This document shows, piece after piece, positions 16,789 to 24,402 of a stretch of 52,610 nt of DNA (its first letter is position 1; every line of letters starts with the position of its first letter). The notes beneath the pieces are model-generated. The model saw only the letters and a list, made by a program, of their open reading frames with translations. It did no database searches and was not told where the DNA came from. The DNA is taken from NCBI GenBank assembly GCA_017936785.1, contig JAGBEV010000025.1:1-52610 (forward strand), in the 5' to 3' direction. Source of the DNA: Lachnospiraceae bacterium. GTDB taxonomy: Bacteria > Bacillota > Clostridia > Lachnospirales > Lachnospiraceae. Both the position numbers and the translations under genes were made by a program.

Positions 16789-17538
16789 CTATAAGTCCCT
16801 CTCACATCGCTCAAAATCATTTCTCGTATTACAGTTTATCCAATATTTTATACGCATGATCTCAACATTTTTTCTATCCGCTTTATTAAAGTATCTTTCA
16901 ATGAACTTTAAATTCGTTCCCTGCCATTCTTCTTCCGGCATTTCTTCCATTACAGCTTCTACAATATTTCTTTCAGACATTTTCCAAATCTGCCCCGAAT
17001 TATATATTTTGTAAAAAGGTTCTGTAATCACAAAAAAGCCATGAGAAGTATCATACTGATACTTTATCTCATCCTTATCATTGGTATATAAAATGACTGA
17101 TCTGGCAGAACAGATGTCCTCACAATTTACAGTAATGCAATTTTTCTCCGACTGCCTGATCATCTCAAAACTTTCTTCATCTACTGCCAGATCCCCTTCC
17201 GCAAACAGGATCTCTGAACAATCCTGATTTTCCAGGCATGCCTTCATTCCAACAAAAAGGCTGTATCCCGAACCATACTTTTCAAAAAAGGGATTGTAAA
17301 CCGTTTCGATTAAAAATGGGAATTCCCCTTCAAATTCATGGATATATGTCTGCAGGGAATCAAATTGGTATCCTCCCACAACAATCACCTTGTCATATCC
17401 TACACACTTTTTTAGCATGGAATATAAAAGGGTTTTTCTCTTTTCTTTATGATAAAAGATACATTTCAATCTGGGATGCTCCATATCCCTGTTAAATCTT
17501 TCTGAACAGCCTGCAACTGTAATAATGGCACATTTCAT
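16789..17538 (-). CDS. LicC/PntC-like nucleotidyltransferase
   Basis: A 249-residue GT-A-type nucleotidyltransferase. The N terminus KCAIITVAGCSERFNRD replaces the usual LAAGxGxRM loop, followed by KCIFYHKEKRKTLLYSMLKK, IVVGGY and FAEGDLAVDEESF with the metal-binding Asp. The size and pattern resemble CTP:phosphocholine cytidylyltransferase LicC and the PntC enzymes known to make CMP-2-aminoethylphosphonate. It sits between an SDR gene (five-base gap) and the CDP-glycerol-type transferase (eight-base gap), within a run containing PEP mutase. CMP activation of a phosphonate headgroup is the best guess. Substrate identity is not visible in the sequence. Confidence 0.75.
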   Translation of the reverse strand: MKCAIITVAGCSERFNRDMEHPRLKCIFYHKEKRKTLLYSMLKKCVGYDKVIVVGGYQFDSLQTYIHEFEGEFPFLIETVYNPFFEKYGSGYSLFVGMKACLENQDCSEILFAEGDLAVDEESFEMIRQSEKNCITVNCEDICSARSVILYTNDKDEIKYQYDTSHGFFVITEPFYKIYNSGQIWKMSERNIVEAVMEEMPEEEWQGTNLKFIERYFNKADRKNVEIMRIKYWINCNTRNDFERCERDL

Positions 17539-17542
17539 TTTA

Positions 17543-18541
17543 TCAATCCTTTTTGCTCATATGGTAATCAGCACATCTTTTTATTCCTTCATTCAAGGAA
17601 ACCATAGGACTCCAATTCGTTCTTTCCCGCAGTTTTTTAGAGGATAACAGTCTCCGTTCAGGATCTGCGGATCGATACCCTTCAAATTCTATTTGATAGT
17701 CCTCCAGATTCAAAGCCTTTGCACAAATGTCTACCAATTCCAAAATAGATACTTCTTCTTCGGTAGCAACATTGTATACAGAACCATCCAAAGTATTTTT
17801 ACCCTCTATTACTGCAAGCACAGCCTGGCAGCTGTCAAAATTATGTAAAAATGTCCTTTTATTCTTCCTTGAATTTTCCAATAGCGTAACAGACTGTTTT
17901 TCCAGCAGACTGGTAATGATATGCGGAATAATATGTTTTGCATATAATTCATTGTCACTGTATACATTTGCAAATCTCAGAGAACATCCTTTGATTTTTC
18001 CCTTATCCACAGCATCTTTCATAAAAAATTCCGTCAGCAGTTTTCCCGCAGCATAACTGGTTCTTTGACTATGTTCGGCAGTTGCGAATAAAATGTAATC
18101 TTCTTCACTTACACCGCCTTCATTCCAGGACTGCATGGAATACACTTCCGAAGTGGAGCAATTGATATAAGCATCAGCGCCCACCCTGATCGCCTGTTCC
18201 AAAAAGCTTCTCATTCCCAATACATTTGTCTGAAAGGTAGCCTCAACATCATAAAAGTATTCTGTATGGACTACGGCTGCGCAGTTGATATACACTATTC
18301 TTCCATAGTTATCCTTCTCCAACGCCACCCTGTTTTCCAATTCTTTCATTGCCATTTCATCATTGATATCCCATTCAAAAAAATTCATGGCATCCTGATC
18401 CAAAATATCCTGAATTGTGTGGAGCGATGACGCAAAAAAATTATCAAATCCTATAACCGTTCCGCCTTTAGCAATGATCTGACGGGCAAGTTCATTTCCC
18501 GTCATTCCGGTAACACCGCTTATAACAAATAATTCTTTCAT
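17543..18541 (-). CDS. Extended SDR, NAD-dependent epimerase/dehydratase
   Basis: A 332-residue extended short-chain dehydrogenase. Motifs: GVTGMTG nucleotide loop at 9-15, ID/FDNF near residue 36, INCAAVVH near residue 85, INCSTSEVY near residue 127, catalytic YAAGK near residue 163, and RFANVYSDN near residue 190. The family acts on nucleotide-sugars; a UDP- or CMP-sugar 4-epimerase, dehydratase or reductase would fit. The neighbours are PEP mutase upstream and a nucleotidyltransferase downstream, so it might instead act on a nucleotide-activated phosphonate. Specificity cannot be read. Confidence 0.85.
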   Translation of the reverse strand: MKELFVISGVTGMTGNELARQIIAKGGTVIGFDNFFASSLHTIQDILDQDAMNFFEWDINDEMAMKELENRVALEKDNYGRIVYINCAAVVHTEYFYDVEATFQTNVLGMRSFLEQAIRVGADAYINCSTSEVYSMQSWNEGGVSEEDYILFATAEHSQRTSYAAGKLLTEFFMKDAVDKGKIKGCSLRFANVYSDNELYAKHIIPHIITSLLEKQSVTLLENSRKNKRTFLHNFDSCQAVLAVIEGKNTLDGSVYNVATEEEVSILELVDICAKALNLEDYQIEFEGYRSADPERRLLSSKKLRERTNWSPMVSLNEGIKRCADYHMSKKD

Positions 18542-18557
18542 GATGATTCACCTCAAT

Positions 18558-19853
18558 TTATTTTACGGGTATTAATGATAAAATTTCTTTAATGGACAGG
18601 CACTCCTGACTTGCCTCATAGCACCGCTCATTTTCCAAAATGGAACAAGCTGCCTTTTTCATTGCAGGAAATGCTGCGCGCAACAAATGATTAGCATAAA
18701 TGACAATATTAAATCCATGCGCCTTCAACTGATCTTCATATACACGATTATAGGTTGTGGGAACTGCCACCAAGGGAATATCCGCATATTTGCTCTTAAA
18801 ACGATCGGCAAATTCAAAAATCTCATCGGGTTCTGCAGCCCTGCTGTGTATCATAATGCCGTCAGCTCCGGCTTCTACGTATGCAAATGCTCTCTCCAAT
18901 GCGTCTTCCACACCCATTTCCAATATCAGGCTTTCCACCCTGGCTATGAGCATGAAATTTTTGGAAAGCACGGATTCTTTTCCTGTCTTTATCTTCTGGC
19001 AAAAATTCTCTATGGTGTCCTGATGCTGCTCAACTTCATTTCCCAACAGGGAATTTCTCTTCAGACCGATCTTGTCCTCAATAATGACCGCAGAAACTCC
19101 TACCCGCTCCAGAGTTTTGATATTATACGCAAAATGCTCGATCAGCCCTCCTGTATCTGCATCAAAAATAATAGGCTTGGTTGTCACTTCCATAATGTCT
19201 TCCAGATTCCTGATTCTGGATGTCAGGTCCACCAGTTCAATATCCGGTTTCCCCTTAACTGTGGAATCACAAAGACTGGACAGCCAGATACCGTCAAACT
19301 GCTTTCTCTTTCCGTTATTCTCCACAGAGGTTTTTTCAACCAGCAGCGCACTCAAACCGTCATAGGCAACCATGACCTTAACCATTTCGCCTTTGCGGAT
19401 CTTCATTCTCAACCTTTGTCTTCGCAGCTCCGGTAGTCCCCTGCTGTCCTGCATATAGCTGTCAAATAAGGAAAGTCCTTCATTCTTATAATAGGGAATC
19501 TCTATGATCTGTCCGCCCCACTCCTGCAAAACCTTTGCCGCTCTCTCTTTTACTTCTTTTTGATAGCCCCTGTTCCAGTTGTCTCCGTGTATCACATAAT
19601 CCGGCTTGATCTTCCTGAGATTTTCATCATAAAAAATATCATTTTGAATGATTACATGTGTTACACCTTTAATATTCTCAATGATCTTCATGCGTTCTTC
19701 CAATGGGATGATCGGAGGCTTTTCATATATGGCAACATATTCATCTATCAGGACTCCTACCGTTACTTCACCATATTCAGCAGCTCTTTTAATAATATTG
19801 ATATGACCTGTATGAATAATATCTGTAGACAAACACATATATACCTTTTTCAT
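18558..19853 (-). CDS. pepM: Cytidylyltransferase-phosphoenolpyruvate mutase fusion
   Basis: A 431-residue bifunctional enzyme. Residues 1-135 are a TagD/GCT-type nucleotidyltransferase with HTGH (14-17) and IHGDNW (88-93). Residues about 155-431 are a PEP mutase of the isocitrate-lyase superfamily, including FDADTGG (230-236) and the diagnostic EDKIGLKRNS (259-268), matching the EDKxxxKxNS signature that separates PEP mutase from PEP hydrolases and methylisocitrate lyases. The mutase isomerises PEP to phosphonopyruvate, forming the C-P bond. The fused domain probably adds CMP to a later phosphonate. The gene begins one base after the metallophosphoesterase stop and has GAT/AAG-rich spacing but no strong ribosome site, which suggests translational coupling. 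Confidence 0.95.
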   Translation of the reverse strand: MKKVYMCLSTDIIHTGHINIIKRAAEYGEVTVGVLIDEYVAIYEKPPIIPLEERMKIIENIKGVTHVIIQNDIFYDENLRKIKPDYVIHGDNWNRGYQKEVKERAAKVLQEWGGQIIEIPYYKNEGLSLFDSYMQDSRGLPELRRQRLRMKIRKGEMVKVMVAYDGLSALLVEKTSVENNGKRKQFDGIWLSSLCDSTVKGKPDIELVDLTSRIRNLEDIMEVTTKPIIFDADTGGLIEHFAYNIKTLERVGVSAVIIEDKIGLKRNSLLGNEVEQHQDTIENFCQKIKTGKESVLSKNFMLIARVESLILEMGVEDALERAFAYVEAGADGIMIHSRAAEPDEIFEFADRFKSKYADIPLVAVPTTYNRVYEDQLKAHGFNIVIYANHLLRAAFPAMKKAACSILENERCYEASQECLSIKEILSLIPVK

Positions 19854-19854
19854 C

Positions 19855-20586
19855 TTATATCCCCCTTTTTATCCGTTCTCTGTAAAATGCATCCACTGCA
19901 TCTGAGTATTTCCGAACTTCTGATTCTATATCATATTTTACCGCCATAAGCTCAACTGTTCCATTATCCCCGTCTAATATTGCAAACTGGGCATTGGGAT
20001 TATGATTTCTGGGTTGTCCCACAGAACCGGGATTGATAAAAACAGTTCGTTTTTTATACCGGAATTCCTCCTGGTCGCTCTCATAAAAGTGCTGGTAAAC
20101 ATGAGGGATATGGGAATGCCCTGAAAACACATACTCATATTCCCGATATTTCAAAGCGCATTCACCTGCTACAATGCTTTTCCAGAAAACATCCTCTAAA
20201 GACCCATGGACTGCCAGACACTTTTTTCCGTTTATAGAGAATTCATATATTCCCTCTTTCGTCATGCAATTTAAATAATCCATTGATGCCTGTGTTAATT
20301 GTTTTCTTGTATACCTTGCCGATACCGCTCCCCGTTCACTGGAAAAATGCCTGTAATCCTCATTCATAATAGCATTTTCATGATTCCCCCAGATATTGAC
20401 CACAATCATTTCCTGTGGGATATCCCCTATCCTTTTAATAACTTCATTAGAACCGGGACCATAATCAATCAGATCCCCTAACAGGATAATTCCCTCTATA
20501 TCCTTATTTGCAACTGATTTCAGCACTTCATCCAATGCAGTTATATTTCCATGAATATCCGATAAAATCAAAATTTTTTTCATCAT
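19855..20586 (-). CDS. Calcineurin-like metallophosphoesterase (YfcE/DR1281-like)
   Basis: A phosphoesterase of about 243 residues with the full set of metal-binding motifs: LSDIHGN, LLGDLIDYGPGS, WGNHE, AVHGS and FSGHSHIP, ending in the FINPGSVGQPR strand typical of the YfcE-like group. The first ATG of the open frame (20631) lacks a ribosome site. I place the start at the tandem ATGs at 20586/20583, just before KKILILSD where the family normally begins; a TTG at 20595 with AAGGGG upstream is another option. It follows the flagellar chaperone gene after about 60 bases and precedes pepM. It may hydrolyse a phospho- or nucleotide intermediate of the glycan pathway, or be unrelated housekeeping. 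Confidence 0.8.
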   Translation of the reverse strand: MMKKILILSDIHGNITALDEVLKSVANKDIEGIILLGDLIDYGPGSNEVIKRIGDIPQEMIVVNIWGNHENAIMNEDYRHFSSERGAVSARYTRKQLTQASMDYLNCMTKEGIYEFSINGKKCLAVHGSLEDVFWKSIVAGECALKYREYEYVFSGHSHIPHVYQHFYESDQEEFRYKKRTVFINPGSVGQPRNHNPNAQFAILDGDNGTVELMAVKYDIESEVRKYSDAVDAFYRERIKRGI

Positions 20587-20647
20587 TTCTTTCAAAAGAT
20601 TATGCCCCTTCTCACACAGGAGCAGAGGCATAAAAATTTTACCTGCT

Positions 20648-21121
20648 TTATTTTTTCTTATCTAAAAAATATGAATCCACATATTTCAGATTATTACTTG
20701 TTTTATAATAGTCCGAAACCGCTTTCATGGATGTTTTCTTTTGAGAAAGCTCTCTTCTGCTTTTTACTAAAGCAACCGATAACTTATCCTTAGTCCGTGC
20801 CTCTGTAGCATGAATCTGTGCGCCCAGATCCACAGTGTTTTTGATCAGCTTCTGCAGCACTGCGATTTCCGTTTTGTATTGTTCCTTTTTTTCCGGCAGT
20901 TCATCCCTGATATGCTGATAGGTACTGTCAAAGCCTTCGTCCAGCTTCTCCATTTCTGCAAGCAGTTCTGTCTTATCATCTACCAGTCCGTCAAACTTTT
21001 CCGTATCCAGACTGTCTGCGCCTGCCAGCTCCAGCTGCATTTTGCTCTTATCCAGTATTTGCTGCAGTACCTTTTCTTTTTTCTGCAGCGCTTCTTTCAA
21101 CAACTGTAATTCGTTCGTCAC
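20648..21121 (-). CDS. FlgN/FliT-like flagellar export chaperone
   Basis: A 157-residue, highly helical and charged protein. It overlaps the fliS stop by four bases (ATGA), the position occupied by fliT in many flagellar operons. Heptad-like leucines (LLKEALQKKEKVLQQILDK and the LLAEMEKLDEGF region) and the C-terminal YYKT..YVDSYFLDKKK resemble FlgN/FliT family chaperones of Clostridia. It would keep a filament-cap or junction protein (FliD is likely by position) soluble before export. Assignment rests on context and helical pattern rather than a sharp motif. Confidence 0.65.
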   Translation of the reverse strand: MTNELQLLKEALQKKEKVLQQILDKSKMQLELAGADSLDTEKFDGLVDDKTELLAEMEKLDEGFDSTYQHIRDELPEKKEQYKTEIAVLQKLIKNTVDLGAQIHATEARTKDKLSVALVKSRRELSQKKTSMKAVSDYYKTSNNLKYVDSYFLDKKK

Positions 21122-21507
21122 GCTTCCGATCCTTTCTCAGCCAGCTTCATAACTTCCTTCCACGTATCCCGGATCATTCTGGTATATTCCAGCGCTCTTT
21201 CCAGTTCATCCTTATTTTTTTTAATATTTCCCTGGATCAAAGCCTGCATAATACATCCGTAAATATTTTCGAAATCCTTGGAAACAGGATATTTATCATT
21301 GAGAGTTGCCGACAGATGGTCGATAATTCTCTCCGCTTTTATAATATTGTTATTGGCTTTTTCATAATTCTTTTCATCAATCGCCCCTATAGCGATATTG
21401 ACAAATTTAATAACACCATCATAAAGCATTAAGGTCAATTCTGCAGGAGAAGCTGTCAAAATTTTACTGTTCTGATATTTTGCGTACGGATTTCCAACTA
21501 TCGCCAT
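21118..21507 (-). CDS. fliS: Flagellin export chaperone FliS
   Basis: A 129-residue four-helix protein, the usual FliS length. Family hallmarks: NPYAKYQNSKILTASPAELT at 6-25, LMLYDGVIKF, AIDEKNYEKANNNIIKAERI and the C-terminal TWKEVMKLAEK. It binds the C terminus of flagellin in the cytosol and delivers it to the export gate; in Bacillus it also frees FliW for CsrA control. It follows fliD by 55 bases and overlaps the next chaperone gene. The ribosome site is a modest AAGGAGT before the ATG. Confidence 0.95.
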   Translation of the reverse strand: MAIVGNPYAKYQNSKILTASPAELTLMLYDGVIKFVNIAIGAIDEKNYEKANNNIIKAERIIDHLSATLNDKYPVSKDFENIYGCIMQALIQGNIKKNKDELERALEYTRMIRDTWKEVMKLAEKGSEA

Positions 21508-21562
21508 TTCTCATACTCCTTATAGTATTCAATCTAAGACCTTTCTTCTTTACACCATGATC

Positions 21563-23077
21563 TTATGAAGTGAAAAGTCCGCTGATGGCATTCTGTTTGG
21601 AAGACAGCTTTGCAAGGGCTGTTTCCATTGCAGAAAACTTTTCATACCATTTATCTTCATATGCAGTTAAAGCTTCCTCTGCTTCTGAAATTTTGGTTTC
21701 ATAATCACTCAGCTCTTTATCTAACTGCTGGTCGTTGTATACTTTATACATACTCTTAAAGTCCTGCACTCTTTCCATGGTCGTTGTCATGGAATTATAC
21801 AAATTGTTGGACAATTGTGTAAAGAAACTCTTAACCGTCTCCGGATCGCTGGCGATCATGGATTTTAAAACATCTGTATTGCCTGAAACTGCAGAATCAT
21901 TAGGATCTCCGTCAATATGATATGCATGTCTTTCATTCTCTTCGGAGTTAAAATAACCCAATGTGCTGATTCCAAAGCTGGATAAGTACATTTCCTTGCC
22001 GTTTACTGTCACACTGCCCATCATGGTAGTAGTCATTGCAGAAATAACGGAACTGAGAGAAGAGTCTCTTCTAAGCAGGGAACCCTTGATCTTGTTTTCC
22101 CAATCTTCAACCTCCGATTCAGATAATGCTTCTTTCTCTTCGGAAGTCAAAGGCTCATACCCTTTAGAAGACTCTGCATTATACAGTTTATCCATTTCAT
22201 TGACCAGCTTATTATACTCTGTAAAGAAATTCCTGATCGTATCATAAATGCCATCATAATCATCAGTAGTAGTAATGCTGGTCTCTTTTAAGGTTCCGTC
22301 TGCATTTTTGTCGGAAACAGCATTTACTGTATATGTGGTTCCATTGATCTGGAATGTATTGGTATCGGATTCAAATTTTGCTCCATTCAGATATAAAACA
22401 GCATCAGAGCCGTCAATCTTAACAGCTCCGTCCGGATTGCCCGGATCTTCTACAAGACCTAATGTCTTTAATGCACTGTCATCTCCGCTGAAAGAAAAGT
22501 CATTGGCTTTTCCGGTTTCTTTAGCACTGATAAACAATCTCTGCTGTGTTTCATCAAAGTTGGCATTGACTCCCGCAGCACTTAACTGGCTTACCAGTCC
22601 TGACATGGTAGTATCATCTCCGATGGTGATCTCTGTATCCTTGCCGCCGGATGTAATGGTAAAGGAAGTGCCTGCAGCGATTCCCAGATCTGTTACTTTG
22701 GTATCTCCTGTAACTTTTCCGCCGTCTGCAGTCTTTAATTTGCCCCCTGTCAGATATCCTGCCTTTGCCAGACTTTCAACACTTGCAGTCTGTACGCCGT
22801 TTACGGATTTTTCTCCGGAAACAACAGTTAAAAGACCACTGTCGGAAACTGTTGATTTTTTCTTAACATAGGCATTGTCAAAACGCAGTTTATCAACAGT
22901 ATTTCTATACAGGCTGAATATCTTGGTGTTTAATTCCTTCCAAGCATCTACCTTCCAGCTCAGTTTGGTTCTTTCCTTCTTTAAATTATCAACAGATACC
23001 TTTTTTGCGCTGACAAGCTCTGTGATAATGCTTTCTGTATCCAGTCCGGAATTCAATCCTGTTATTCTGATCGCCAT
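21563..23077 (-). CDS. fliD: Flagellar filament cap protein FliD
   Basis: A 504-residue filament cap (HAP2). The N terminus RITGLNSGLDTESIITELVS is the classic FliD_N start, with LSWKVDAWKELNTKIFSLY following. The C-terminal FliD_C region includes DYDGIYDTIRNFFTEYNKL-x-EM, LGISTLGYF-like SSFGISTLGYF, and the coiled end YETKISEAEEALTAYEDKWYEKFSAMETALAKLSSKQ. It caps the growing filament and catalyses flagellin assembly. GGAGGGGATATC precedes the ATG. It is the second gene of the SigD operon after flaG, with an 11-base gap. Confidence 0.97.
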   Translation of the reverse strand: MAIRITGLNSGLDTESIITELVSAKKVSVDNLKKERTKLSWKVDAWKELNTKIFSLYRNTVDKLRFDNAYVKKKSTVSDSGLLTVVSGEKSVNGVQTASVESLAKAGYLTGGKLKTADGGKVTGDTKVTDLGIAAGTSFTITSGGKDTEITIGDDTTMSGLVSQLSAAGVNANFDETQQRLFISAKETGKANDFSFSGDDSALKTLGLVEDPGNPDGAVKIDGSDAVLYLNGAKFESDTNTFQINGTTYTVNAVSDKNADGTLKETSITTTDDYDGIYDTIRNFFTEYNKLVNEMDKLYNAESSKGYEPLTSEEKEALSESEVEDWENKIKGSLLRRDSSLSSVISAMTTTMMGSVTVNGKEMYLSSFGISTLGYFNSEENERHAYHIDGDPNDSAVSGNTDVLKSMIASDPETVKSFFTQLSNNLYNSMTTTMERVQDFKSMYKVYNDQQLDKELSDYETKISEAEEALTAYEDKWYEKFSAMETALAKLSSKQNAISGLFTS

Positions 23078-23088
23078 GATATCCCCTC

Positions 23089-23514
23089 CTATCGCCTTTC
23101 ATCTACTAAAATACCTGCCATCTCCCAAACCTTTGCGATCATATCAAGGGTTTTTTCCGGGGGCAGTTCTTTGATTACCTTCTTTGTATCTTTGTCCACG
23201 ATCTTAATGGTAAGTCTCTGTGTTGCCTCATGAATACCGAATACAGCTTCTGAATTGGTCATGCTCTTATTGAGTTTCTCAACCGCCTGCTTGATCTGTT
23301 CATTGCTGGGCTGCTGATTTTGGTATTGGGCATCGTTGGATGCGCCTTCTTCCTTACCCTGAACCTGACTGACAACTGCTGTTGTTTCATCCGGTGCAAC
23401 TTTACTGGTCTGCAGATTCGCTTCCGTGCTTCCTGCTGCAGGTTGTACAGGCTCAACCTTTTGTACTGCCTGTGTCTGGATTGTCATAATACTTCCTAAT
23501 GGTTCAATTGCCAT
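23089..23514 (-). CDS. flaG: FlaG-family flagellar protein
   Basis: About 141 residues: a low-complexity, Gln/Ala/Thr-rich N-terminal half and a conserved C-terminal FlaG domain (FGIHEATQRLTIKIVDKDTK, then VIKELPPEKTLDMIAKVWEM-x-GILVDERR). FlaG proteins affect filament length and are secreted late. The ATG at 23514 has GGAGG ten bases upstream; a start five codons earlier would overlap that site. It is the first gene after the consensus SigD promoter at 23585-23611. Confidence 0.92.
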   Translation of the reverse strand: MAIEPLGSIMTIQTQAVQKVEPVQPAAGSTEANLQTSKVAPDETTAVVSQVQGKEEGASNDAQYQNQQPSNEQIKQAVEKLNKSMTNSEAVFGIHEATQRLTIKIVDKDTKKVIKELPPEKTLDMIAKVWEMAGILVDERR

Positions 23515-23584
23515 TTTTTCCACCTCCATGTGAATTTTACCTAAAGTAATGCGCCTAAAGCTTCTGATACGCTTCTTAGTATTT

Positions 23585-23611
23585 TTATCGGCAAAAAAAG
23601 AAAAATGTTTA
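23585..23611 (-). promoter_or_regulatory. Consensus SigD promoter of flaG-fliD-fliS and downstream genes
   Basis: Exact match to the sigma-28 consensus on the minus strand: TAAA (23608-23611), 15 bases, GCCGATAA (23585-23592). The -35 element and spacer lie inside the csrA terminator hairpin and its T-tract, so the two signals share DNA. Confidence 0.9.
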
Positions 23612-23633
23612 TAGATATCATAAACATTTTTCT
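23595..23633 (-). terminator. Terminator of the flgM-to-csrA operon
   Basis: A/T-rich inverted repeat AGAAAAATGTTTA / TAAACATTTTTCT with a nine-base loop, 33 bases after the csrA stop. On the minus strand it is followed by TTTTTTT. The T-tract doubles as the spacer of the flaG SigD promoter. Confidence 0.8.
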
Positions 23634-23665
23634 TGTAATTTGCAAATCAAATTGTATTCTCTTTA

Positions 23666-23881
23666 CTAAAACAATTTTTTCAATGCATCCAGAGACGCAT
23701 TTGCAGCCGCTTCTTTTGTAGATTCCTGAATCTGTACATATACCTCCTTGCGGTATACGGGAACTTCCTTGGGCGCACTGATTCCCAGCTTTACCTGCTC
23801 ACCCTTGACTTCAAGCACGGTGATTTCGATGTCATTATTGATCACAAGCGCCTCGCCTTTTTTTCTGGATAATGCCAACAT
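23666..23881 (-). CDS. csrA: Translational regulator CsrA
   Basis: A 71-residue RNA-binding protein: MLALSRKKGEALVINNDIEI, TVLEVKGEQVKLGISAPKEV and PVYRKEVY are the standard CsrA strands, and the C-terminal tail is slightly long. It represses translation of flagellin mRNA by binding GGA in hairpin loops; candidate sites are in the fliC leader at 10191-10320. Start at the ATG (23881) with AAGGAGGG eight bases upstream; the GTG three codons earlier touches the ribosome site. It begins one base after the fliW stop, the usual coupled fliW-csrA pair. Confidence 0.97.
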   Translation of the reverse strand: MLALSRKKGEALVINNDIEITVLEVKGEQVKLGISAPKEVPVYRKEVYVQIQESTKEAAANASLDALKKLF

Positions 23882-23882
23882 C

Positions 23883-24341
23883 TTACTCACCCTCCTTCTT
23901 TGCCTTCAAAATGTCATATACCGGAAATTTCACCTGCAGCCCGTCATTTTCAGCTATTACCTGACACGCTTTGCAGTTTGCGGCATTAATGACAATAGGT
24001 CCTTTTAAATTGATTGTCATGCGGGTAACATCTTCCGGTACGGTAATGGTTACCAGTACCAGCATATCCTCCGGTGCCAGTTCTCCCAAAGGAGCCAATA
24101 ATTCATCTTCCACAACAGGGTTATAGCTCTCCAGTATCTGCAGCGGATTTACTACGGGGAGCGCAAAATTCCCATCCTGCATGGACTGAAGCCACTGTAC
24201 GCCTTCTCCCATGCCGCCTTCTCCGTCATGAATCAGCGCAAAGTCCTTTAATCCGGGAAAGCCCACCAGACCATTGATAAAATGAATGATCTTGCCATCT
24301 TCAATCTTAATATCCCCAAATAATCTTGTGCTTACTTCCAT
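23883..24341 (-). CDS. fliW: Flagellar assembly factor FliW
   Basis: A 152-residue FliW: ISTRLFG-like VSTRLFGDIKIEDGKIIHF, GLVGFPGLKDFALI, FALPVVNPLQILESYNP and the PEDVTRMTINLKGPIVINA segment are family hallmarks. FliW binds flagellin and, when free, antagonises CsrA, forming the partner switch that couples flagellin export to its translation. AGGAGGTTGGAAA precedes the ATG. It lies between flgL (61-base gap) and csrA (one-base gap). Confidence 0.97.
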   Translation of the reverse strand: MEVSTRLFGDIKIEDGKIIHFINGLVGFPGLKDFALIHDGEGGMGEGVQWLQSMQDGNFALPVVNPLQILESYNPVVEDELLAPLGELAPEDMLVLVTITVPEDVTRMTINLKGPIVINAANCKACQVIAENDGLQVKFPVYDILKAKKEGE

Positions 24342-24402
24342 TTTCCAACCTCCTGTTCACAATTACATTTTTATCAGACCTGCAAAATAATTTTGTTTTA
24401 AT

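Noticed and set aside
18687-19436. 249-codon plus-strand frame
   Set aside because: It lies wholly opposite the well-supported PEP mutase gene; composition is that of an antisense shadow.
20648-21121. Naming this gene fliT outright
   Set aside because: Position fits, but the sequence is only generally FlgN/FliT-like; no diagnostic FliT motif could be read.
22275-22871. 198-codon plus-strand frame
   Set aside because: Antisense to fliD with no ribosome site and no recognisable motif.
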